A model generated the notes under the pieces. It saw only the letters and a list, made by a program, of their open reading frames with translations, made no database searches and was not told the origin of the DNA. A stretch of DNA of 64,000 nt from Solibaculum_A intestinale. Lineage in GTDB: Bacteria > Bacillota > Clostridia > Oscillospirales > Acutalibacteraceae. Location of the stretch: assembly GCF_040096205.1 (NCBI RefSeq), contig NZ_JBBMFD010000009.1:1-64000 (forward strand). Direction: 5' to 3'. A program made the translations under genes and the position numbers. Position 1 is the first letter of the stretch; each line of letters begins with the position of its first letter. Of the stretch, positions 1-8,151 are shown in pieces.

Positions 1-39
1 GTCAGGTCCTCTTTTTTGACTTCTGTCGGGAAAGGTCCC

Positions 40-1923
40 TCATCCGGTTACTTCGTAAAGAATCCCGCTGTCAAAACGAAGCGTTTTTCCGCCCACCTCC
101 ACCGTTCCCGTATAGCCGGTATGCCCGGACGGGGTTTCCAAAGCATTGGTGGACAGCTGAAGCCGGCCGGCCTCAATGACAAGGGAATTAAAATCGTCGG
201 CGTAGAGGTAGCCCGCGTCGTTTTCTCCCACCGAAAAGGTGATGGTTGGTCCAAAAATCGGATTTTTATTGACAGATACCTTGCGTTCCCCGCTTTGCGC
301 GTTCAGATACCCTGCGACCAAAAGGTTTCCCTCTCCATCCAACGACAGCTTTCCGTTATCAAATGAGAAGGCGCCCGACTGCATGTCAATCCAGGAAGAC
401 CCATTGACCGATTCCAGACGCCCGGTTTTAATCAGCCCCGCGTCCAGCACCCCGGCAATCAGCTCGCTGGCCGTAAACCCTGCTCCCGTACCGAAGGTGC
501 GCCACTCCCAGTCCATGCCGTTTTTTCGGTTGGCAATGGCCAGAAGGCCGGGCCCCAGGTAAATGGCTCCGTAGTCCGGGCTGTCCGCTTGGTTGTTTTC
601 CAAAAGAATTCCTCCGCTGTCGGTAACGGTAGCGCTTTCGTAGGCGCCGGAGGCAATAATTTTGTTTTGCAGCGTGTCGATGGCGCCCTCCAGCCGGGAG
701 GTGTCCACTGGACTGTCCGGTCCGGCGTTCTGGGTGGTGTCATCCCAGGCCCCTTCCTTTTCCAAAAGCCGGTTTTTTTCTGCTTCCATTTTCGCGAGAA
801 GACTGCCCAAAGCGGGGGCTGTATCTCCAATGACCAGCTCGGTGTCCGCCGGATTGAGATAGTCTCGTTTGAGCCCGGTAACCCGCGCCGTCAGCTCTAA
901 AGGCGGGTCAAACCCGTCGTCGATGACGGTCACCTCGTCGTTGAGCCGCACCGCTTCATGGGAAAGACCGGCGAGGGTTTCTAAGTCCACCGCCTTCATG
1001 GTATAGCGCATCGAGGGTATACATCGTTTTTGAAGCTCATCATACGTAGCTTTTAAAAGAGCTTCCGGATCGTCGAGATCGGAGAATACCGCCACCCCGA
1101 AAAGATGCTGCTTTGTCCCGCTGCCATACCCCCACCGTGCCAGAGCCTGCGGATCACCCACCCACTCCTGACCGGCAGGCTTGTCCACCGGATGGTCCGG
1201 CGTTGTCCAAACCGCGTCAGCAAATGTGCGCCGGGCGCCTCTGGCCGCCTGGCTGGGGGATTCTTTGATGCCGATGGTCTTTCCCCGGCCATATAGGGCG
1301 GTGACCAGGCTGGTAGTGTCCGCCTGCCGGGTAATCTGCAAAAGGTCCCGGTTCCAGGTAAAACGTTTGCCTGTCTGCCTTGGTGTGTCCGCAACTATAG
1401 AAACGGTCCGGGCGGTAATATGATTGCCATCGAGGGTTAGGCGAAAGACCAGGCGTGCCTTGCATTGTTCCTGTAACCGGTACAGGCAGGCGAGTGCGCT
1501 CTCATAATAAAAGGAAATGGAGGAAAAGGGCAAATTGTCGCAGTTGCCGCACTGCCACCGGGTGGATGCCAGAATGGCTTGGGCGGCCTTCTGCGCCGAG
1601 GTGTCGGATAGGGTCAAGTCATCTACCACCGTTGCCAGCAGTTCGTAACACACATGTTCGCCGTAGAGCTCGCACAGAACTCCGCTCTCCTGGTGCCGCT
1701 CCTGTATCCGCTTGATCTCAAACAGCTGGAACTGTCCGTCTAAGTCGGTAAATCCCATATAATCGCCTTGTCCGGCGGCCTGTGCCGCGGCCGCCGCCAA
1801 CGTGACCGTCAGCGTCTGTTTCGCTTCGTCATGGACAACTGAGAGAAGGGAGCCGCCGGCCCCATTTTGCATCAGCCCCGTCAGCTTTTCCGTCCGGTCA
1901 AAAAAATACAGAATGAATTCCAT
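40..1923 (-). CDS. Tal-like tail endopeptidase/tip protein (prophage)
   Basis: Predicted tail-tip (Tal/gp18-type) protein of 627 aa, which in siphophages caps the tail below Dit and can carry receptor-binding or wall-degrading domains. The N-terminal half (about 1-370) resembles the phage minor structural/tail endopeptidase region that folds like gp27 hub proteins. The C-terminal part (about 430-627) has glycine-rich, beta-rich sequence typical of fibre attachment regions. The ATG at 1923 overlaps the Dit stop by one base (TGATG) and has a GAGGTGG ribosome site, so it is preferred over the GTG nine bases upstream. It is the last gene of the phage operon seen here; an SD-like AGAGGACC near base 10 suggests another gene outside the window. 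No catalytic motif could be confirmed by eye. Confidence 0.7.
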   Translation of the reverse strand: MEFILYFFDRTEKLTGLMQNGAGGSLLSVVHDEAKQTLTVTLAAAAAQAAGQGDYMGFTDLDGQFQLFEIKRIQERHQESGVLCELYGEHVCYELLATVVDDLTLSDTSAQKAAQAILASTRWQCGNCDNLPFSSISFYYESALACLYRLQEQCKARLVFRLTLDGNHITARTVSIVADTPRQTGKRFTWNRDLLQITRQADTTSLVTALYGRGKTIGIKESPSQAARGARRTFADAVWTTPDHPVDKPAGQEWVGDPQALARWGYGSGTKQHLFGVAVFSDLDDPEALLKATYDELQKRCIPSMRYTMKAVDLETLAGLSHEAVRLNDEVTVIDDGFDPPLELTARVTGLKRDYLNPADTELVIGDTAPALGSLLAKMEAEKNRLLEKEGAWDDTTQNAGPDSPVDTSRLEGAIDTLQNKIIASGAYESATVTDSGGILLENNQADSPDYGAIYLGPGLLAIANRKNGMDWEWRTFGTGAGFTASELIAGVLDAGLIKTGRLESVNGSSWIDMQSGAFSFDNGKLSLDGEGNLLVAGYLNAQSGERKVSVNKNPIFGPTITFSVGENDAGYLYADDFNSLVIEAGRLQLSTNALETPSGHTGYTGTVEVGGKTLRFDSGILYEVTG

Positions 1924-2648
1924 CAGTACCACCTCGGCCGGTAAGTGTAAACCCCTTCCGGGTAATTAGAAAGATTTCCGTTTTTGCACAGCAAGTGCAA
2001 AAACGTGGTATCTACCGGAACCTCAAAAAAGCGGCTTCCGACTTGCAGAAGCTCGTTTTGAACCTGTCCGTTGCGCCATACCGCTCCCGTCTGCGTGTTG
2101 ATGACAAAGGCGTCCCCCTCCTGGAAGCTGCCCCGCAGCGTCACGTTTTTTGCCGTGCAGGCAAGCACAATCAGGTCGGCAGCCGAGGACAGGGAGAAAG
2201 AGAAAGCGCCCCTGGAAGGCGCGGTACCCTCAAAGGAAACCGACTGATTGATTCCCACCGTTGTTTCAGCTCCCATGGCATAGGGTGCGCAGCGAAAGGT
2301 CACCTGAAATTCGCCCCACTTTTCAAAGCCTTCGAAGCTGGAGACGGAAAGGACACAAGCGCTTCTCGTCTGCTGCGGTGCATCCCAAAAGACAAGCTCG
2401 CCGCTGCCGAACAGCCAAGCCGCCAGCTCGTGAGATGCCGTTTGCAGGTCGGCGTCATCGTCGCTGAGCACCGCACAGCGCAAGGTCATGGTAATGTCCT
2501 CGCGCGCCTGAGGTACCGTCAAGGAACCGTCCAGTCCGGGAATGGAAAGAAACTGGCTGCGGGTTTTTCCACATAGGTCCCATTTGCGCTCCAGTAAAAG
2601 CACCCCCATGGTGCTGCTTTCGATCCCTCGAAAGGAAAACCAGCTCAC
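1923..2648 (-). CDS. Dit-like distal tail protein (prophage)
   Basis: Predicted distal tail protein, 241 aa, of the siphovirus tail component type that joins the tail tube to the tip protein. Evidence is length, the N-terminal segment with a beta-strand-rich fold (GVLLLERKW, PQAREDITMTL), and its place directly before a Tal-like gene. The likely start is the GTG at 2648, which overlaps the stop of the preceding 53-aa ORF (GTGA) and follows a GGGGGGTGG stretch. A longer reading from 2687 would overlap that ORF by 40 bases. In complete siphophages Dit directly follows the tape-measure gene, which is not present here. Confidence 0.65.
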   Translation of the reverse strand: MSWFSFRGIESSTMGVLLLERKWDLCGKTRSQFLSIPGLDGSLTVPQAREDITMTLRCAVLSDDDADLQTASHELAAWLFGSGELVFWDAPQQTRSACVLSVSSFEGFEKWGEFQVTFRCAPYAMGAETTVGINQSVSFEGTAPSRGAFSFSLSSAADLIVLACTAKNVTLRGSFQEGDAFVINTQTGAVWRNGQVQNELLQVGSRFFEVPVDTTFLHLLCKNGNLSNYPEGVYTYRPRWY

Positions 2649-2806
2649 AGGCAGCCACCCCCCGTCAAACGCCGTTCGTCCGCCCACAGCTGTGCCTGCA
2701 TCTCATCGAGCCGCCGGGACGTTTCTTTTAAAGCCGCATCCTCCTGTGCCTGCTTCTGAATAGCCGGCGCTTCCATGGAGAGGATTCCGTCGTCATTATT
2801 GGTCAT
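2645..2806 (-). CDS. 53-aa helical ORF at the position of the tape measure
   Basis: A short frame (MTNNDDGILSMEAP to RLTGGGCL) with an AAAGGAGACGACC ribosome site before the ATG at 2806 and a 4-base GTGA overlap with the downstream Dit-like gene, so it looks translated and coupled. The middle (about residues 15-46) is charged, glutamine/alanine-rich and likely a single helix or coiled coil (KQAQEDAALKETSRRLDEMQ). I recognise no family. It occupies exactly the gap where tail-assembly chaperones and the tape measure normally sit, so it may be a remnant, a minimal spacer, or an unrelated small protein. Confidence 0.6.
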   Translation of the reverse strand: MTNNDDGILSMEAPAIQKQAQEDAALKETSRRLDEMQAQLWADERRLTGGGCL

Positions 2807-2824
2807 ACTTGGTCGTCTCCTTTC

Positions 2825-3385
2825 TTAAGCGCGCCCGAAGGGCAGCGAGGAAAGCCGGGTGATGCTCATCGAAGTCGGTGCACCGAAAGGACGGCTTTGT
2901 ATGGTGTAGGTGGTCAAAAAAAACTCGCCTTGGGAAAGGGAGAAGGAGGCCGGACAGCCGGTGCACGCAGAGAAAGACAGCTGCAAATATCCCGCATCAT
3001 TTCCATTTTCGTCCTTTTGTGCAGCGAAAAGCTGCAAATGAAACGGGGTGCGCGCAGGATTGTTTCCCGCTTCCGGCGCCAAATAAGAGGAAAAAACATG
3101 CTCGGCAAGAGTGGCTTTTCCGCCGTCTGCCGCTGCAAAAGCCCGGGGATTGAGGCAGGTGTCGGTCAGAACGATGTCGTACCCCAGCAGGATGTCGGGC
3201 GTCTGCTTCACCGCCGCAACCATGGTATCCTCCCGCAGTTCCCGATACCTACCCTTGGATACCACCGGTGTAATCTGCGCACGTTTGGAATAGGCCAGAA
3301 ATGAGGTTTCTCCTTCCAGTGTGAACTGTACCGCGATGAGCGAACCCACCGCTACGGCTTCCAACCGGCAGGTGTCCAGATTCAT
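2825..3385 (-). CDS. Tail-tube (major tail) protein-like (prophage)
   Basis: Predicted 186-aa structural protein, probably the tail-tube subunit: beta-rich sequence, length typical of major tail proteins, and position after the tail-completion gene. A GGAGGCTATGACAG ribosome site precedes the ATG at 3385. It starts four bases after the end of the upstream gene, consistent with one polycistronic transcript. No signature motif is visible; the call rests mainly on gene order and fold-like composition. Confidence 0.5.
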   Translation of the reverse strand: MNLDTCRLEAVAVGSLIAVQFTLEGETSFLAYSKRAQITPVVSKGRYRELREDTMVAAVKQTPDILLGYDIVLTDTCLNPRAFAAADGGKATLAEHVFSSYLAPEAGNNPARTPFHLQLFAAQKDENGNDAGYLQLSFSACTGCPASFSLSQGEFFLTTYTIQSRPFGAPTSMSITRLSSLPFGRA

Positions 3386-3388
3386 CTG

Positions 3389-3733
3389 TCATAGCCTCCT
3401 TTGCGCTTCGTATTCCAAAATGGCCCGATGCATTTGATAGTCCGATTCGATTCCCTGCCCGTAGACCCGCCCGGTGGGGCGGATGTGATACAGAGGCTTC
3501 ATAGCCTGCTTGATCAGCGCAATCAGGCTTAACAGGCCGGAATAATTGTGGATGGGCGCATAGGCAAATAGTTCGAAGGCTGTCGTACCGGTTAGATCCC
3601 CGCCGTTTGGCTTTGTTTCCCCTTCCCGGACCACCACATAAGGCGTCATGCCTATTCCGTTGTGCTGACCGGGAAAAAAGACGGGAATGCCCGCCTGCTT
3701 CAACGTCTCATAAATTTGTTTGAGTGGCGTCAT
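3389..3733 (-). CDS. Tail completion/terminator-like protein (prophage)
   Basis: A 114-aa protein of the minor capsid/tail-terminator type (gp17-like) that in siphophages closes the tail tube and contacts the head connector. The start MTPLKQIYETLKQAGIPVFF is typical of the family: a short helix, then strands. It overlaps the upstream gene by 26 bases, and GAGGAAGTG lies upstream of the ATG. Assignment is from size, N-terminal pattern and gene order. Confidence 0.55.
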   Translation of the reverse strand: MTPLKQIYETLKQAGIPVFFPGQHNGIGMTPYVVVREGETKPNGGDLTGTTAFELFAYAPIHNYSGLLSLIALIKQAMKPLYHIRPTGRVYGQGIESDYQMHRAILEYEAQRRL

Positions 3734-4133
3734 CTATGGTCACTTCCTCTACCACCAGAGTCAGATAAAGTTCATTGTCATGCTGTACCGCCCGAACCGT
3801 GTAGCTGGACGCGTCCGTTTTACACAAGTCTCCAGGCAGAATCGTTGGGAAGTCCGCAGCCGCTCCCGTTGGCCCCTGTCCCTGCGCAGCCGCAGGATAG
3901 GGGAGCAGGATGCGTTGGGTCCGCTCCCGGGCGATGCGCCCGGGAATGGATAAATGTGAGGTAATGCGCTCGAATTTGTAAAACCGGTAGCCAAGGCCCC
4001 GATATACAAAGGATAGGGCCTCGTAATCCGGCTCACCTAGCACGCTTAACGCCGGGCGGTAAACCAAAACGGTGCGAAGCAACGGCCGTATGGCCCGCAC
4101 AAAAGAAAACCGGTGCCGCCATCCCTTTATCAT
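3708..4133 (-). CDS. Head-tail connector/closure protein-like (prophage)
   Basis: A 141-aa small, basic phage protein between the head-tail adaptor and the tail-completion protein, the usual place of a head-closure (stopper) protein. A GAGGTGAACGGCA ribosome site precedes the ATG at 4133. The middle contains an alanine/glycine/proline-rich linker (about 80-95) followed by a strand-rich end (YTVRAVQHDNELYLTLVVEE). No motif is diagnostic; position is the main argument. Confidence 0.5.
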   Translation of the reverse strand: MIKGWRHRFSFVRAIRPLLRTVLVYRPALSVLGEPDYEALSFVYRGLGYRFYKFERITSHLSIPGRIARERTQRILLPYPAAAQGQGPTGAAADFPTILPGDLCKTDASSYTVRAVQHDNELYLTLVVEEVTIDDATQTNL

Positions 4134-4139
4134 TGCCGT

Positions 4140-4418
4140 TCACCTCGTCTCTTCGTCGGCTCGCTGCAGACATCGGTTCGTACAGGGACGGTACTGCTTG
4201 GCGAGGGATAGCCAGTATCCTCTGGCATCGGCGGTTTTTGTGCCGTCGGGAAGGGAAACGCCGTCCGCCTGGGCTTTTTTGAGAAGTCCCTCATAGGATG
4301 CGGCCCTTACATCTTCCTTGTTCTGCATCAGCAGTGTCAGCAGCTCGTTGTCCGAAAAGAACCGCACCTCATCCTGCGTTTCACATAAGTTTGCTCGAAG
4401 CTGTTCGAGTGGGGTCAT
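4140..4418 (-). CDS. Head-tail adaptor-like small protein (prophage)
   Basis: A 92-aa, largely helical protein (MTPLEQLRANLCETQDEVRF) resembling the small phage DNA-packaging/head-tail adaptor proteins that follow capsid genes. The GGAGGAGGAT ribosome site lies immediately before the ATG. The sequence DNELLTLLMQNKEDVRAASY suits the first helices of a gp6/gp15-type adaptor. It is separated by 125 bases from the upstream beta-helix gene, the largest gap in this operon; the gap holds GC-rich near-palindromic sequence but no convincing terminator. Confidence 0.5.
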   Translation of the reverse strand: MTPLEQLRANLCETQDEVRFFSDNELLTLLMQNKEDVRAASYEGLLKKAQADGVSLPDGTKTADARGYWLSLAKQYRPCTNRCLQRADEETR

Positions 4419-4543
4419 ATCCTCCTCCGTTTCTGCGCGCGAAAAAATGCCGTGCGGCTGGCCAGGCCGTGCGCGGACCCGGCCGCCGCTTTTATGAGAA
4501 AACAGGAATGAAAATCCGTCCTCTCAAAAGACAGAGAAACCCT

Positions 4544-6601
4544 TTAGATTTCTTCACAGGAGGTCGCAAGATTCGTCACAAAATAGACCGGGGAACCCGC
4601 CGCCGTCCCACCGGACTTAAGCTCAAACCAGGAAGAACCGAGGCCATCCGCATAAATGATGTTGGTGATATAATCCACGCCCGCGATAATTGCCTGACGG
4701 GTGGGAACAAAGCCGCCGCCCAGCTTGATCACATCGCCGCGTCGGAAGACGGAGGCGTCGCTTACCTTGAGCTGTCGAACCGCAATCAAATCCACCACCG
4801 TCACATTGGTGCCGGAAACGTCAGAAGGATTGGACGCCGAGGGAATGCCCATCACGAAATTGGAGGTGCAGCGGTACCGTTTGTTGTTGTAGTCAAAGAT
4901 ATCGCCCTTGTTAAAGTGGGTAATGCCGTCCCAGATCAAAACGCTGTTGGTAGGAGCCAGACCATAGTCATAGCGGTCGTCCGGTTCCGGCATATCCAGC
5001 GACTGTTCCGGATAGAGCCCGCTGACCACATTACCTCTGACCGTAATCTTGACGGCGCTGTCCTGGACATCGTCACAGTAGGCGAAGATGGGCCGCAGGC
5101 AGGTATCGGCGTTTTTATCAAAATCGAAGAAGTTTCTTGCAATTTCGCCCGTTTCCACCCCGTCGATCAGACTGATTGCACCGAAGTAGTAGTACTTGGT
5201 GTTATATCCGCAGTTGTAGGCCAGATTATCGTAAATACGAATGTTGCGATACTTGCGCATAAGCCCTGTCACCGTGCCGCTTTCCATGCTGGTTACCAGC
5301 ACAGCGCTTTCCGGGAAATTGAAAATGGTGTTGTCGCAGATGACCACATTCTTAATGACCGTTGCTCCCAACAGCTTGACGCCGTTCTTGCCATGCACCT
5401 TGAATTCATATTGGCTCGCAATATTGCTCTCCTCATTGCCCACATAAGTGATGGAATTGTTGGCGATCATCAAGCCGTCGATGACGCTGTCGTTATCGAT
5501 GTATTTGTTAAGAATGCCGCAGTAATCGGTCTCGATGGTATTGTTGAGGATCCGAATGTTGGTGATGTTCTTTTCAGACAAAGGCCAGATACAGATGCCG
5601 CTGCCGTTTCCAGTACCGGGATTGGCGCAAATCATCTCGTTGCCTTGTACCACAATGTCATCCGCATGCACATCCGCGTAAGCACCGGCTTCACTGGAAG
5701 TCGGGCAGGCGATGAGAAGAGAGCCCTGGTATCCGGCGCAGCGGTTGCGCAGGAAACGCACCTTGGTGGCATGGGATTCCACCGCCGTCTGAGGTACCTT
5801 TGTTTCCATCTGATTTTCGAAGATACAATCCTGGATTGTAATACGTTCGCCAACCAAATAAAGGGTACTGACGTCATACCAGCCGATGTTCTCCTTAGTA
5901 CGGAAATAGAAGTTACATCTGTCGATGGTCAAACCGGAGAGTTTACCCTGGACGCACCAGATGCCGCCGGTATAGAAGTGACAGTTGTGCAGCTCGGCAT
6001 TGGTCACGCTCTCATAATGAATCAGCATTTGACGTTTTACTTCGTCGCCAGTCACCGGATAACCCGTATTGCTGAGGACGTTGTCGTCAAAATGCAGCCG
6101 GTCGATTGCTACATTTTCGCTGGTATCGATGTACAAAAGCGACTGGAAATCGCCGGAGTCCGCCCGTACCTGCAAGGTGGAGTCGTTGCCGAGAATCGTG
6201 ACGTTGGAGGCACCCAGCCGCAGATAATCTATGTTGGAATTGATCTTAACGGAAAAGGTTTCTCCATGAGGAAAAACCAATGTACCGCCGCCGTTTCGTG
6301 CCAGCCAATGAAAGGCCGCATTGATATAGGCCACGTTGTCAAAAGAGATGTCGTCCGCCTTCGCGCCGAACTGCTTGACGTGGATGGTATCCCCCTCAAT
6401 GACGAGCTCTGCCTTTTTACCGTTGTTGAGAGCGATGACGGAGCCGTTGTCAGCCGCCGCCGCAGAACTGGTCACCACATAAACACCGCTGCCCCCGTCG
6501 CCGGCGGCATAATAGCCGCGGGTCATAACGCAGTCGCCTTCTGTGAGGGCCGCCGCCTTCATCAAAGCAACCGTGTTAAAAACCTGGTTTGTCGTACTCA
6601 T
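4544..6601 (-). CDS. Right-handed beta-helix tailspike/head-fibre-like protein
   Basis: A 685-aa protein with a parallel beta-helix of the pectate-lyase/tailspike type. After a short N-terminal arm, residues about 75-110 carry the tailspike-like pattern VKQFGAKADD...INAAFHWL. Residues about 120-500 show many N/V/I-rich rungs (IRILNNTIE, MIANNSITY, VVICDNTIF), and the last 180 residues form a separate beta-rich tail. Such proteins bind or cut surface glycans. It has a GAAAGGAGCACC ribosome site. Its position between the major capsid gene and the connector genes is unusual for a receptor-binding protein and would suit a head fibre/decoration or a gene-cassette insertion. A pectin-type enzyme activity is not supported by any active site I could recognise. 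Confidence 0.75.
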   Translation of the reverse strand: MSTTNQVFNTVALMKAAALTEGDCVMTRGYYAAGDGGSGVYVVTSSAAAADNGSVIALNNGKKAELVIEGDTIHVKQFGAKADDISFDNVAYINAAFHWLARNGGGTLVFPHGETFSVKINSNIDYLRLGASNVTILGNDSTLQVRADSGDFQSLLYIDTSENVAIDRLHFDDNVLSNTGYPVTGDEVKRQMLIHYESVTNAELHNCHFYTGGIWCVQGKLSGLTIDRCNFYFRTKENIGWYDVSTLYLVGERITIQDCIFENQMETKVPQTAVESHATKVRFLRNRCAGYQGSLLIACPTSSEAGAYADVHADDIVVQGNEMICANPGTGNGSGICIWPLSEKNITNIRILNNTIETDYCGILNKYIDNDSVIDGLMIANNSITYVGNEESNIASQYEFKVHGKNGVKLLGATVIKNVVICDNTIFNFPESAVLVTSMESGTVTGLMRKYRNIRIYDNLAYNCGYNTKYYYFGAISLIDGVETGEIARNFFDFDKNADTCLRPIFAYCDDVQDSAVKITVRGNVVSGLYPEQSLDMPEPDDRYDYGLAPTNSVLIWDGITHFNKGDIFDYNNKRYRCTSNFVMGIPSASNPSDVSGTNVTVVDLIAVRQLKVSDASVFRRGDVIKLGGGFVPTRQAIIAGVDYITNIIYADGLGSSWFELKSGGTAAGSPVYFVTNLATSCEEI

Positions 6602-6634
6602 ACAATGGTGCTCCTTTCAAAATAAAGACCTCTT

Positions 6635-7597
6635 TTACGCGATTTTGATTTTACGGAAGACACCGGCCGCCGCCGTGTTCTTCAGAGCGATGGCCGCCAC
6701 CATTTCCACTTCGCCCTTCTTTACGGCACCCGCCGTAGTAAAATCGGGAACCCATACCTTAATGGGGGATTCTCCGTGCATGCATACGCCGTGCAGCCCG
6801 TCAAGCCCCAGGCGCACCGCGTACAGCTCGGTAACGCCCGATGTGGTGGCGATCACGTCGGTAGCCCCGTCCTCGCCCGCCATCTGGCCTGCATCCACCA
6901 GCGGAATCCCGTCATAGGTGGGAATGTCGCCGCCTTCTAAGGCCGCCGCCTTGTATTCGATGCCGCAGCGGCGCACACAGGCGCGGATTTTGGCAATCAA
7001 GCCGGCATTGGCCAGAAGCGCGGTGGGCCGCTGGTCGAGAGACAGAATGAATTCGTCGAGCTTATCCAGGAAAGTTTTGTAGTTGCTGTCGATGCCCGAG
7101 GCGGACAGATCCACATTCGCCGAACCGCTCTGGGCGTTATACTCGGTGGATTTGCCGGTCAGCGCCTTGCTCAGGCCGTCGAAGGCCGCCGCGTTGCTTG
7201 TGGTGTTGCCATTGATGACAGTGGCATTGAACAAGGTCTGAGCCGCCCGGATCATCTGCCGGGTCTGCACGTCCACCTCATCCACAAACCCGCCGGCCGC
7301 CGCCAGCACCCGGTCGATGGTGTAGCTGCCGCCAAAGGCCTTGAGCTCCACCGAGATCTTTTCCTTCACCGCATTGCTGGCGGTATATTCGCCGTTCATA
7401 GACCGGAAGGCCGCGGTAGGCTGGGTTACAATGCGGTAATAGCTGTAAGTCGGGGAAGAGCCGTTGCCCAGAGGCAGCAGAGTGTCGTCGAAAGGCATGT
7501 TCGCCAGCAGGAAGTTGGAACGTCGAAATTCATCGACCACACTTGCCACTAGTTTGTCGGTCGTGTTAAGCTTGATGTCGTTTAACGTAATAGCCAT
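6635..7597 (-). CDS. Major capsid protein (prophage)
   Basis: Predicted major capsid protein of 320 aa, following the scaffold gene as in HK97-fold phages. It has features of the family seen in Firmicute phages: an N-terminal MAITLNDIKLNTTDKL helix, a central VDEVDVQTRQMIRAAQTLFN spine-helix-like stretch, then FDGLSKAL (typical of capsid subunits), and a C-terminal beta domain with GLHGVCMHGESPIKVWVPDF. The ATG at 7597 with AAAGGACTTGG upstream is preferred to a TTG three codons earlier. Structural component of the procapsid shell; no protease domain is attached. Confidence 0.75.
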   Translation of the reverse strand: MAITLNDIKLNTTDKLVASVVDEFRRSNFLLANMPFDDTLLPLGNGSSPTYSYYRIVTQPTAAFRSMNGEYTASNAVKEKISVELKAFGGSYTIDRVLAAAGGFVDEVDVQTRQMIRAAQTLFNATVINGNTTSNAAAFDGLSKALTGKSTEYNAQSGSANVDLSASGIDSNYKTFLDKLDEFILSLDQRPTALLANAGLIAKIRACVRRCGIEYKAAALEGGDIPTYDGIPLVDAGQMAGEDGATDVIATTSGVTELYAVRLGLDGLHGVCMHGESPIKVWVPDFTTAGAVKKGEVEMVAAIALKNTAAAGVFRKIKIA

Positions 7598-7621
7598 AGG
7601 ATCCAAGTCCTTTCTTTTTCC

Positions 7622-8137
7622 TTAATAGGGATATCTGTGGTAATGCTCCGCCAGCGCGTCGCTTAAAGAGCGTACCGGCGCCGACGGATGAGGCCGGATG
7701 AAGTTTCCCTTGCTTCCGGTGACGACCGGTGAATGAAACAGATACCGGTCGTGTTCCTTCAAAGCCGCGACCTGTTCGTCCAGTCCTTCCACCTGTCCGT
7801 CGTCTGAAATCTCCAGGGTATCCAGATGGAGAAGCGCCAGCGCCGTTTCCGGCTCAATGGCCTTTTCCCGATAGAGCATAAGCAAAGCCTGGTCTTTGCG
7901 ACGTTCTGCTTTAAGTGCTTCAATTTTGCTGTTTGCCGCTTCCTGGGCGGCAATCGCCTGAGCCTGCCGCTTGGCGTCTTGTTCCTCCAGAGTCTCCTCC
8001 TGGCGTGCGGCCTGCTCGGCCGCGAGAGAGGCGGCCTTTTCGTCCACCAACTCCTGTAAAGCAAGAGACAGGGTTTCTCTGGTTTCCTCGCCCATCTCCA
8101 GTCCCAGTTCGCTCAAAATTTCCTGTAAGCTTTCCAT
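7622..8137 (-). CDS. Capsid scaffolding protein (prophage)
   Basis: A 171-aa scaffold protein that would guide capsid assembly. It is almost entirely helical and coiled-coil between about residues 15 and 110, rich in A, E, Q and K (EEQDAKRQAQAIAAQEAANS), followed by an acidic region and a short C-terminal segment ending HYHRYPY, the basic/aromatic tail that in GP20-type scaffolds binds capsid protein. The ATG at 8137 has an AGGAGGGATCGCT ribosome site; a frame extension of six codons upstream overlaps the portal stop and contains that ribosome site, so it is rejected. Confidence 0.7.
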   Translation of the reverse strand: MESLQEILSELGLEMGEETRETLSLALQELVDEKAASLAAEQAARQEETLEEQDAKRQAQAIAAQEAANSKIEALKAERRKDQALLMLYREKAIEPETALALLHLDTLEISDDGQVEGLDEQVAALKEHDRYLFHSPVVTGSKGNFIRPHPSAPVRSLSDALAEHYHRYPY

Positions 8138-8151
8138 AGCGATCCCTCCTG

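Noticed and set aside
4430..4540. A terminator between the beta-helix gene and the adaptor gene
   Set aside because: The GC-rich near-palindrome there is imperfect and separated from the T-run by several bases; not convincing as an intrinsic terminator.
4298..6625. A 775-codon open frame antisense to the beta-helix gene
   Set aside because: It has no ribosome site, its protein is a low-information mirror of the opposite strand, and the minus-strand gene has a clear start, family pattern and operon context.
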